Assembly: GCA_003008705.1 (NCBI GenBank)
Contig: PDUO01000061.1
Span: 215,997-258,628, forward strand
DNA from: Pezicula radicicola
Taxonomy: Eukaryota; Ascomycota; Leotiomycetes; Helotiales; Dermateaceae
Direction: 5' to 3'
Length of the DNA: 42,632 bases
The position numbers were made by a program, and so were the translations under genes. The notes under the pieces are model-generated. The model had not been told where the DNA came from. It was given only the letters and a program-made list of their open reading frames with translations, and did not search any database. Numbering within the stretch: position 1 is the first letter of the stretch; every line of letters starts with the position of its first letter. This document shows positions 11,007 to 19,937 of the stretch, one piece after another.

Positions 11007-12935
11007 ATGCAAGGTACATCCAACGTCACCAGACGAAGACTATCATCATCATCCGTAACATCGAGCTCATCACAGACACGTACCAGACTTGCACTTCGCC
11101 ACTTCTGTCGCCATATTCTCAGCGACTACACTGCAGCCCTGGGGCAGTACAAGCAACGGAGGGAAGACGTTGAGAAGTACGATGATGCAGGAACTGACCA
11201 TCAAGGAGCGACCTCCTTGGTATCATCCATCGAACGCATCGAACGAAATCTACGTGGCTATTGTCTAGCCAGAATGGTGGAGATGCTCGAATTCGAGCAG
11301 CTTAGCAGTGTTGTTGCTGTTGGCCTACTCAAGCAGGAGGTTGCAGCGCTGGATGACTGGGAGGTGGATACTTCCGACGAAGGTGAAGACAGTAGTCACA
11401 GTAGTGGAGGAAGCGAAGAGGAGGGGGAGGTAACGCAAGAGAAAGGAATGGAGGGAAGGGAGGAGGAGGATGAGGAGAATAACAGTGTCTGGCACAACAC
11501 CCACGAACTTGCAATGCAGCTTGGGGCCCTGATTCGACGTGCATGCTACCATGTTTGGACTAGTGCCTACATTCAGGTCTGGGCATATTATATTGCCTGT
11601 ATCCTAATCACCATCGCGCTATTGTGGCTGTCGATATGGATAGTATCCAAGTTTACCGGATTATTTCTGTCATGGATATGGAGCGAAGGGGCGCAATGGT
11701 GGCAGGAGTCGTTGCTGTATCAAGGTATCTCAGCTGCCACGGAAGCTATTTCTAGTGGAGGCTCCAAAGCCATGTCTTCGTTGCGGCAACTTCCGAATGC
11801 GACCCTGACGAGCTTTGCATCCATGGCTTCTATGGTTTTTCGTCCGGCAGTACCAGAGCCACTCCCACCAGTTCCCCCGAATGCTCCTCTCGGCGACCAG
11901 CTCTCAGACACCATTCATCACCTAATCCAGTTGAATGAGGTTGGTTTACAAGTCTCCCCGGCAACCTCCCTCTTAAGTGCTTCCGCAAACAGTATTATTG
12001 GCGCCGCAGATATCGTAAGAGCCTCACAATTTACCTTGAAAGCCGAGTTAAGTGCGGCGTATTCAGAACTTAAACGCGCTCTCAATCAGGCGGTCGATCA
12101 CTTGCGGGACTTTGACATCGATAGCCAATCTATACTTACCCATTCAGGCTCGTATCTAAAGAGCAGTCTCTACAAGATTGAGAAGATCAACGGCAGCTGG
12201 AAACGACTGTGGTTCGTTACTCGCTGGCTTACGTCTTTCAGACACGCTTTTAGCAATCCCGACCCTTCCAGGTTTAGCACTACGACCACGAACACTACCC
12301 CTCAGGATGTTGCCAACGAGTTCTTAGTCATTATTCACAAGCTCGACAACGAGCTTCGACACCTCCTTCTTGTCGTCGGTCAGGGCGAAGCCGAGTTGAG
12401 AGCTGTTATCGCTGCTTGGAGAGATGTGAACGTTATCCAGAAAGAGAATGCTCGACTTGTAGCCGACGCACAGGATTCAATAGCAGTAAGGGAAACAGCA
12501 GGTTTATTTGGCTTCGGCGTCACAATTGGTCCATTTGGTCGAATGAGTAAGAAAGATAAACTTCTGGGACGCCAATTACGTAGAGAAGCTATCAATCTCA
12601 GTCAATTAGAATCAGCACATCTCAGGGCGTCCGAAGGTCTCAAGTCAGCTAAAATCTTAATTGATGGCGTACGCACCAGTTTAAGGGTGCTCGCTAATCA
12701 GGTTCAGGTGCTTGCTGCAATGGGCCCAGAAGTTTTGAGTCCGGATTATCTGGAGGCTGAGATTCATAGTTTGTTGGATTTAGTGGCTCAGGTTGATAAT
12801 GCTAGGAGGGTTTCGGCCGATGGGAGGGAACGGATCTCTCAATTCTGGCGTGATCAATCGAGGAAGTGTCGGGGTGCTAAGAATTTTGATGATTGTTTTT
12901 ATGATTTGGGTAATAGGATTTCTGATGGTTTGTGA
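11007..12935 (+). CDS. Membrane-anchored acidic/helical protein, 642 aa, unknown function
   Basis: Single exon. Order of features: a Ser/Arg-rich N terminus (1-25); a helical segment with many charged residues (30-115); a strongly acidic Ser/Glu/Asp stretch (about 121-160); one long hydrophobic segment (about 186-226) that is a clear membrane span or hairpin; then a long helical C-terminal half (about 290-640) with coiled-coil-like spacing and no catalytic motif I recognise. No signal peptide, so probably a tail-to-middle anchored membrane protein. Divergently transcribed from the Ser/Pro-rich gene. I do not recognise a family. Confidence 0.75.
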   Translation: MQGTSNVTRRRLSSSSVTSSSSQTRTRLALRHFCRHILSDYTAALGQYKQRREDVEKYDDAGTDHQGATSLVSSIERIERNLRGYCLARMVEMLEFEQLSSVVAVGLLKQEVAALDDWEVDTSDEGEDSSHSSGGSEEEGEVTQEKGMEGREEEDEENNSVWHNTHELAMQLGALIRRACYHVWTSAYIQVWAYYIACILITIALLWLSIWIVSKFTGLFLSWIWSEGAQWWQESLLYQGISAATEAISSGGSKAMSSLRQLPNATLTSFASMASMVFRPAVPEPLPPVPPNAPLGDQLSDTIHHLIQLNEVGLQVSPATSLLSASANSIIGAADIVRASQFTLKAELSAAYSELKRALNQAVDHLRDFDIDSQSILTHSGSYLKSSLYKIEKINGSWKRLWFVTRWLTSFRHAFSNPDPSRFSTTTTNTTPQDVANEFLVIIHKLDNELRHLLLVVGQGEAELRAVIAAWRDVNVIQKENARLVADAQDSIAVRETAGLFGFGVTIGPFGRMSKKDKLLGRQLRREAINLSQLESAHLRASEGLKSAKILIDGVRTSLRVLANQVQVLAAMGPEVLSPDYLEAEIHSLLDLVAQVDNARRVSADGRERISQFWRDQSRKCRGAKNFDDCFYDLGNRISDGL

Positions 12936-13479
12936 AGTTTTCTTTCTTGTATGAGAGATGCTAGGTAGGAGGGGCCGATTTTGCTTGCTTTTGATTCTCG
13001 TATGTCGTGACTTTATAAGTAATATATACAGACGTATTTATCATTACTATTATAATTATTATGCTTCTTATTATTCTCATCATCATCCGAATATTCCTAC
13101 ACCCTACCCTATACTTATCCTCCCACACAAATAGAAACCATTGCTTAGTTCTTTTCATCTTACAACTGCTTATTAGGTTACGTACCCCCATAGCCTACAT
13201 TCTCTACTCCAGAAGATTTCCTTTCTACTACCAACCAGCGTCTCCGTGCAACTGTTCCAGCCAAACCCCAAATCTGATAGTTACTTTGATATAGATCTTG
13301 AGGTGGCTTAGATTGCTAAACTAAACCTATCTAGTTTCTCTTGATAGTATATTCGTCAATATATCCTCCCATTTCCAACACTGTCTCTCCTGCCATTCCC
13401 TTCTCGTAGGCACTAAGAGGTAGTGACCTGACCTTTCAATTTCCTCGACTGGTCTCGGCAGGTACTTCATTGCGTTCCG
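12936..13479. other. Intergenic region downstream of the membrane-protein gene
   Basis: Probable 3' UTR followed by AT-rich DNA. No gene or repeat recognised before the LTR-like copy at 13480. Confidence 0.4.
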
Positions 13480-13603
13480 TGTCAGGAATAATTGACTGGA
13501 TTGAAGCTATTCAAATGTGGGGTTGGCACACCACATATAAGACTAAATAGATTTTCCGAATGTTCCGGTGCCCAAGGCCCATTTGTAAGCACTATTTCTG
13601 ACA
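13480..13603 (-). repeat. LTR-like short repeat, copy 1 (124 bp)
   Basis: Ends are TGTCAGGAATAA at the left and TATTTCTGACA at the right, that is TGTCA...TGACA. It is in reverse orientation to the copy at 14007-14152, and the body matches closely (the TTTAGTCTTATATGTGGTGT segment on the minus strand). No clean target duplication seen. Confidence 0.7.
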
Positions 13604-14006
13604 CTCTGGAACACCTCAACCAAATGGTTCTTCTTGTTGTCAAGGTGTTGCAGAATAGCTTCTCGATCGACCTGGCGCTGCTCGTCGAAAGCAACGAGAA
13701 TCTTCGTCCCATTGACACGATACTCGTCGATACTCATCGATCCGCGCCTCGACAGTTCGGAAACTCGGTTTGTTGCCACACTCTGCCCACAGAATTAGCC
13801 TTACCGTACAGTGCTGTATATAATTAGGTTCAGACCGCGTTCACTCTTTCAAGTCTAGCTTTAAGACTAGTGCTGATGGTTGGAGACACCTCAATGCTGG
13901 CAAATGGTCGGTTCAATCGTCGAGGGTAGCAAGTGTGATTATTCTGAACTAGGAAGTGGTGTGGTGTGGTGCGCGAAATCTAATCTACTCTCTGCCAGAG
14001 CAAAGT
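13604..14006. other. Spacer between inverted LTR-like copies
   Basis: Contains a minus-strand open stretch of about 60 codons (13779-13604) running into copy 1. It has coding-like composition but no recognisable domain; it may be a fragment of an interrupted gene or of the element itself. Confidence 0.3.
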
Positions 14007-14152
14007 TGTTAGAAATAGTGCTTACAAATAGGCTCTGGGCACCGGAATATTCGGAAAACTCTATTTAGTCTTATATGTGGTGTGGCAACCCCACATCTGA
14101 ATAGCTTCATCAATTACATGAATACAGACAATTCAACCCATTATTTCTGACA
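14007..14152 (+). repeat. LTR-like short repeat, copy 2 (146 bp)
   Basis: Begins TGTTAGAAATAG and ends TTATTTCTGACA. It is an inverted copy of 13480-13603 with an extra stretch of about 16-20 bp near 14109-14126. The 5 bp on each side (AAAGT and AGAGT) differ at one base and could be a decayed target duplication. Confidence 0.7.
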
Positions 14153-14600
14153 AGAGTTTATCCACTTCTACAACCATGTGACCCAATCAATCACCTCCAC
14201 AAGCGAGGAGAGGCTGAACATCATTTGATCTGATTTAGTTCTGTATTTGGTTGTAGATATTGTAACTAGCTATCTATCTTCTGTTTCTTCTCTGCTCTGT
14301 AAAACACCAGGGAGATACTAGACTTCCCGGCAACCAAGAAGGGAACCAACTCAGAAGGAAACCTATATCCTAGTAGTATCTACTCTAGATCTTAAATCTT
14401 CAAGTGTCTTGCTTGACAGATTTATATAATATTGACAGTTACCTCATCTTCTCGACTATGCGAGAAATTATTTGAGGGAAGAAGTCTCGGGTAATTTGGA
14501 GTGGCCAAGACGGCTAGGTAATATTTTTTCCCCTGTTTGTTATACGGAGGTGGTTAGATTACTGTACTGTACTGTACAATATTCTTCCCGACTACGCGAG
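14153..14600. other. Gene-free stretch before the tandem duplication
   Basis: No coding signal. A partial third member of the duplication below is visible around 14450-14520 (a TCTCGGGTAATTT-like segment). Confidence 0.4.
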
Positions 14601-15018
14601 AAACCTTCTCGGGTATTTTGAAGCAGCTGAGATTTTATAAAACAAAGCCCCCTTTTCCTTTGCTTTTGTGCCTTTGAAATGTCTTATATTAGTTTTGTTC
14701 TTTCTTCCTTTCCTTTTTTTGGGGGGGGCAAGTATACTAACCGTTGTGGGAAATGGTATGATAAATTTGAGATCGCTGTCTTACTCACCTACTTCCCATG
14801 GGAAAATGAAAAGTACTATTCTCGGGTAGTTTCAAGTAACTGAGACTTGATAAGTATGGGGGGCATAAGATAGAGGCCCCTTTTTCCTTTGCTTTTGTGC
14901 CTTTGCAATCTCTTATGTCTTTTTTGTTTTGAGCAGTGTATTGATCATTGTGGGAAAAGGTGTGATAAATATGAGATCGCTGTCTTACTCACCCACTTGC
15001 CATGGGAAAATCAAAAGT
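14600..15018. repeat. Imperfect tandem duplication, about 210-bp unit
   Basis: Unit 1 (about 14603-14811) and unit 2 (about 14820-15016) share CTCGGGTA near the start, CCTTTGCTTTTGTGCCTTTG, GAGATCGCTGTCTTACTCAC and CCATGGGAAAAT. The two differ by small indels, including a G homopolymer in unit 1. It lies directly upstream of the Zn2Cys6 gene at 15196, so it may form part of its promoter. Confidence 0.75.
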
Positions 15019-15195
15019 ATTAGTCATGATGCTAGAAAGTAAAAAGGAGAAAAGGGGTATGGCGTATAGCGTTGCACTTAAAGGCCTATGTTTTTTCTCT
15101 ATGCTATCACCCTTAGCAATCTCTCTTTCTTCATTCCTTCATCCCTTCGTCCCTTCATCCCTTCATTTGTTCATCTTGTCTCCCTCGTGATATCG

Positions 15196-16557
15196 ATGCC
15201 TTCCCTCGCTAAATTAGGTAAGAAGAGGAGGACACGTGTAGCTGTTGCTGTAAGATAAGCCGCCATTCCAATCCTCATTTCGCTGTCAGTCGATAAATGG
15301 TTCATATAAATCATATCTCTGATCTTTGAAAGCAATAGTGTTTGAGGTGTCGGAAGAGAAAAATCAAATGCATGCGTCAAGGAAGGGATGGTCGATGTGC
15401 GACCTGCAAAATAGCTGGTCGTCGTTCTTGTACTTATATCGTAAGTTTCCTTTTATGTATTTTCCTCCCCCGGCTTCCCCGACCTTTCCTTGTTGCCCAG
15501 GAAATGAGTCAGAAGCTTAATTGAAGGATGGCACAGAAAGATCCGAAAGCTACTATGACGGGCTCATCAGAGGATGAGCGAGTATATGAGGACGACAGCG
15601 ATAACGATGATGAAAGCGGGGAAGAAGAGATAGAAGAGATTGAAGAAGAAAAGGAAGAAAGTGACAAGATTCATTTGTATCGCGATCGTGATTATCAAAA
15701 GGTAAGTACTTACAAGACCATAAAAATATCTAGCTAGCGCCTAGCCTCCAAGATAAAACATAACTGATTAAACGGTGTCACTTGTTAGGATCAGCTAGTC
15801 TCTTCATCTCATTCTCTATCGCAAGCACCTCAGACCCCATTTTTACAACGGGCAAATTCAGGACTCAATACACCTCCACCAATATCACAACGACGGGCCG
15901 TACTAACTCCTCCCATCACCCTTCCTTGCACCTATTGTTCCCATCGTAAACTTTACGACATCACCACTTCTAATACTCCTACCAATCATTTCTGTCCACA
16001 TCTGTAAGTCCACACATCTGTATGTACTCTCCAGATAGATGCTCTATTAACTATTTATACATTAATTCAGCTCCCCAGAAGAAATCGCCTTATCTCCCCC
16101 CCTTGGGCCCCTCTACAATCCTAGTCCAACATCATCATCACCATCATCACACGACCTTCAATCGCCTCTCTCTTCCTTTCCTAATCAGCACCAGAACCAA
16201 AACCAAAATCAATCTCAAGTATACCAAACCCCCACCATCCACCAACCAAAACCTCAACACCAACATCGTTATCAAGACCGACATCAACATCAACATCAAT
16301 NCCTCCAACCCCTATACCATAACCATCACCACAACACCACTAATACTTACCCCTCAAACCCATCACCAATCCCAATTCAATATCCATTCCCAAAGTTCCC
16401 AACACCACCATCCATCAACGATGACGATAATTTTGAGCTCTGGCCCACCACCAGTCTCAGCTCCTCAGACAGATATCAAGAGTCTCACAATACTATGGGA
16501 GAGCATGCTAAGATTGACTTTGAGGAGGTGACAGCAGAACATTTGTTGGGGTATTAA
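15196..16557 (+). CDS. Small Zn2Cys6 zinc-cluster protein, five exons, 340 aa
   Basis: Exons 15196-15249, 15339-15440, 15537-15701, 15789-16003 and 16071-16557; introns of 89, 95 or so, 87 and 67 nt, mostly with GTAAG donors, all keeping frame. Joining exons 1 and 2 completes the cluster: C19-x2-C22-x6-C29-x8-C38-x2-C41-x7-C49, with basic RKRKIK inside. Next come a very acidic tract (about 65-95), a second Cys/His group (C154, C157, C176, H178), and a Gln/His/Pro/Asn-rich tail. The fungal-TF middle-homology domain is absent and the length is about half of usual, so it may be a DNA-binding protein of a short class. The last exon is not in the longest open frame of that region. The base n at 16301 falls in a His/Gln codon run. 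Confidence 0.8.
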
Positions 16558-17434
16558 AAGGAAGAAGAAGAAAGGAAAAGGAGGGAATTTGAGGGTTTAG
16601 AGGACTGGGATGTTAATTCACTTAGCTCATTCGTTATTGAGGAATGTATGTTTATCATAAGTGAGAGGTGTATATTAAAGGTTTGATAGCTGGGGCTTTC
16701 ATCTGGGGAATGGGGATCTTAGTTGATGTAGTTGGATACCGCTAGGCTTTCTGAAAATTAGCACCGTTTTTTTATTACTGGTATCTTTGGAGTTCTGTAT
16801 TAGTGTTCTAGCTATTCGTAGGTACGAGAGCTAATTGCAGCGGATAAGATATTTAAGACAAGTAGTACTACTTCGTTTACCTACTAGGAATATAAACCTT
16901 CTTTATAGGTAGTTATTTTAATATAACTACTATTATTTTTGTTATTTTAGGATATATACTATTAATAAAACTATTAGTTTTAATTATCAAATATATAAAT
17001 TAGTCTATTACTTATAAATAATATATTAGAACTATTATATAAAATATATCCTTATATTAGGTTTATATTTAATTCTTTCTTAATTTATAAGGTTTAAATT
17101 AATTTATACTAATCTATAACTAAGGTTATATATATAATTTTTATAAAATTAATATTTAATAGTTATAAGTCTAAGTATTTATTAATTATAAAAAAGAAAG
17201 ATATATACTTTAAAGCTTAAATACTTTAATTATTATTAATAAAATTATATATATATTTTTTTTCTTAGTATTTTTACTATAACTTATATATAGGTCTTAC
17301 AATATAGTACAACTAATATTTATAGCAATAACTAAAAGTTGTTTCTATACGAGTAGGTTGACCTATAATCTCTAGTAGGATTTTGCACTAAGTAGTAACT
17401 AAAGTTCCGTTGTGTGAAAATCTCCACCCCTCAT
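16558..17434. other. Gene-free region, largely RIP-altered repeat
   Basis: 3' UTR of the zinc-cluster gene up to about 16770, then repeat copy A and an AT-only tract to about 17330. The MFS gene terminator must lie near 17400. Confidence 0.5.
16775..17330. repeat. RIP-altered interspersed repeat, copy A, running into AT-only tract
   Basis: 16775 to about 17030 aligns in the same orientation with 24873-25130, sharing GTATCTTTGGAGTTCTGTA and CTAGGAATATAAACCTTC. Where copy B has C or G, copy A usually has T or A (for example TTCGTTACAGG versus TTCTTTATAGG, and AACTGTTGTC versus AACTACTATT). From about 16920 to 17330 CpA and TpG are essentially absent. Confidence 0.8.
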
Positions 17435-19236
17435 TTACAAGATATACCTAAAATTTGGGTGGAAGTCCAGGAGTTCATCAACCCCCTTCTCAGCTTCTGG
17501 GTCTTTCGTCCCCGTGGACTCAAACTCCAATGCTCGAGCATCCCTCTGGCGGTTGTCCCTCCTCATCCAAATGTAGTTCCCAACGATGGAACAAAGAGCC
17601 AACACAAAGAAGCCGAGCAAAGTCCCATGTCCTGACAGATATCTCGGCGGATGCCTGTAGATCTGTGTTCCAATAATGCTCAAACCCTGTCCGGTAATCT
17701 GACTCATGGCCCATGCTGTACTGCGCTTAGTGTATCCGCCATGATTGATAGTGATCCAGGCAACAGTGAGGACGATGCCAGGGTATAACCCGGATGCGAC
17801 GAAGCATGTTCCAGCGATGAGAGCTACTTTATTCGTAGTTGCCATCAGGATTACGAAACCGATTGCTGAGGTAGACACGCAAAGGAACAGAATGGGACCT
17901 TTGCTATGGATACGGTCGGAGACAAAGCAGACTGTCAGAAGTGTGACAGTTGCGAAAGCGTAAGGGATCATGGTGAAAAGTTGAGTTTGGACTTTGAAGC
18001 GGTCAGTGAGAGCCTCATATGCCGGCAAGATATGAACACTTACGTTTTCCAAACCCGAAATCTTCGATAAATGTTGGCAGGAAAGAGGTTATTGAGGCAA
18101 TGCCCAAGCATAAAGCTCCATAAATGACTGCCGTAAACCAAGACTTCGGGTCTTTCAATGCAATCCAGACTTGTGGTAGTTTAATCTTTTCATTGATTGG
18201 GTTACTCGCTGTTAGATCGTTAGCATCAGGCTGTAGTAACACTTCTCATGGGTATCACCTACCTTCCGCCATGCGTAGTAGGGCTAGATCAATCTCATGG
18301 TTGTTGAAAAGTCGGCTCCCTTTCTTGGCAATAACATTTGGAAACGAAGGCAAGAAGAAGAACACAACGAGACCAAGAGCGATCGATGGCACACCTTCGA
18401 CGATGTACAACCATTGCCAAGAATGAAAGCCACGGACTCCATTAAGACTCTTGTCTACTCCGTAAGCAATCAGACCACTAAAGCAACCGGAGATTGTTGC
18501 AGAGGTATAGTAAACAGCTGATAGTCACTGTCAGATGAGGATGCGCATTTGGAAGGGAAAAGTGAAACTGTACCAGCTCTTGAAGCAACCTCGTCCCTTT
18601 TATACCAGAAACTGAAGTACATGAAACCAACTTGTACGAAGGCTTCTCCCATACCGATAAGAACCCTAAGACCCATGACTGTTGCATAATTCTTTGCGGC
18701 AGACAAACAAGTGCCGCAAACGCCGAAGAACATCACGGCCAGGCCGAGCTGATGTGGAGGGCCAATGATGCGCATTCCGAGGTTGGCTGGCAGCATGAAG
18801 ACCATGTATCCAACAACTTGAAAAAGTAAGCCGAAGAAACACAGATAGGAAATGGATAAGGTAGACGAGAGTATGGAAGATAACGTACAGAACATCATCA
18901 AGCAATTGAAGAACTGTTCGTCGGAGAGATGGAGATCGGCCTGCATTCCCATGATACGTGCATTGCCAATGTTATTCCTGTCCTTCACAATGTTAAAAGT
19001 TACTGCGAAGGACCTGGTAGAATAAGGTCTCATACCATATAAGCGACTAAGAAGCTGAGACCCAAGAGCGGGACCATGGACAAATCCATTTTCAAAAGAA
19101 GTCGTTTCTCCTGTTTGGATTTCTTCCCACTCGGAGAAACAGGAATGGAAGGTGCATCTTCAAGCCAAGATTCGTTAGGCTTTCCAGCCACGACTGACTT
19201 CTCTGCTGCCATTGCATTTATTGGCTCGGGAGTCAA
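17435..19236 (-). CDS. MFS transporter, anion:cation symporter (Dal5/Tna1-like), six exons, 504 aa
   Basis: Exons 19236-19036, 18982-18889, 18816-18574, 18517-18263, 18208-18044 and 17991-17435; introns 52-72 nt; total length is an exact multiple of three. After a hydrophilic N terminus comes LLKMDLSMVPLLGLSFLVAYMDRNNIGNAR split over exons 1-2 in substance (TM1 with the Y-x-D-R-x-N-I-G-N-A motif typical of fungal ACS permeases), then the expected run of about 12 hydrophobic segments, the large central loop (NNHEIDLALLRMAEG) and a charged C terminus. Known family substrates are small organic anions (allantoate, nicotinate, vitamins); the substrate here is unknown. Plasma membrane by family. 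It shares a 701-bp promoter with the divergent Zn2Cys6 gene. Confidence 0.92.
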
Positions 19237-19428
19237 AAGGGGTAAAAGGGGTAAAGAATACGGGGAAGTGCGGAGTTGTGGAGTCTGGAGATTCCGCTGC
19301 CCATGGGGAATCTGGGGGCGGGGGGAGAAGGAGGAGGATTTTATACAAAATGTACATCATCGTGATGTTGATAGTGAAACTGACATAAAGGAGTCTCGTG
19401 CTGACTTCTTCGTTCGGTGCGATGTGGA

Positions 19429-19468
19429 TCGCGCCGATATTTCAAGTCGCGCCGATATTATCGCGCCG
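19429..19468. promoter_or_regulatory. Triple TCGCGCCG repeat, candidate zinc-cluster binding sites
   Basis: TCGCGCCGATAT at 19429-19440 and 19447-19458, TCGCGCCGGT at 19461-19470; start spacings 18 and 14. CCG-containing direct repeats are typical half-sites for Zn2Cys6 proteins; linkage to the neighbouring regulator is inference. Confidence 0.5.
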
Positions 19469-19688
19469 GTGCAAGGTCAAGGGTTAGCTGTTGGTGCGGT
19501 AGGGGTAGGCCACGACAAGCATGGCATCGAGCCGGCAAAGGAGACAAGGCTGAAGAATGGCAAAAGAAAACATTCTTGGATATGACAGGAGGTCGAGACT
19601 CTTCACTCACAACTTAGACAAACGCTTGCGAGAGGATTATTCAGCCGCATGGCGCTGGGCTATGGTACCTACCTTGTGGGGATCGAGC

Positions 19689-19719
19689 ACGTGACGTGAG
19701 ATGCATGGGCACGTCACGT
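19689..19719. promoter_or_regulatory. Perfect 10-bp inverted repeat, E-box/CRE-like
   Basis: ACGTGACGTG, an 11-nt spacer that itself contains ATGCAT, then CACGTCACGT. The left arm overlaps a CACGTG E-box and both arms carry ACGTCA/TGACGT. This is a likely bZIP or bHLH site. Confidence 0.5.
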
Positions 19720-19937
19720 TCCACCCCCACCCCCGCAACCATCGTCTTCCATATTCTGATTCTCTCGGGGGGCAAAAACATTCCCAAATGCCACAGCTCC
19801 TCACCTGTTCTGCTTTTAGAGTCGGAAGCAGGATCGCGACTCTCGCAACTGAGGGTACCCAACCTTGGCTTTGCTTTTTTTGAGCTACTCGAGGAACAAG
19901 AATGTCGTCCGTTTGGACGCGCGCTGTATGAAATGAA

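Larger units (their letters stand above)
19237..19937. promoter_or_regulatory. Divergent promoter of MFS and Zn2Cys6 genes
   Basis: 701 bp between the start codons. Contains three TCGCGCCG sites (19429, 19447, 19461; the first two extend to TCGCGCCGATAT) and the inverted repeat at 19689-19719. A CCACCCCCACCCCC pyrimidine run lies near 19721. Confidence 0.6.

Noticed and set aside
16022..16531. 169-codon His/Thr/Pro-rich open frame on the plus strand
   Set aside because: It is out of phase with the spliced zinc-cluster gene. The other frame joins exon 4 with correct splice sites, runs open to 16557 and reads as a normal tail.
18817..18888. In-frame 24-codon hydrophobic stretch in the MFS gene
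   Set aside because: It is a 72-nt intron with GTACGT donor and CAAG acceptor; splicing restores the family spacing.
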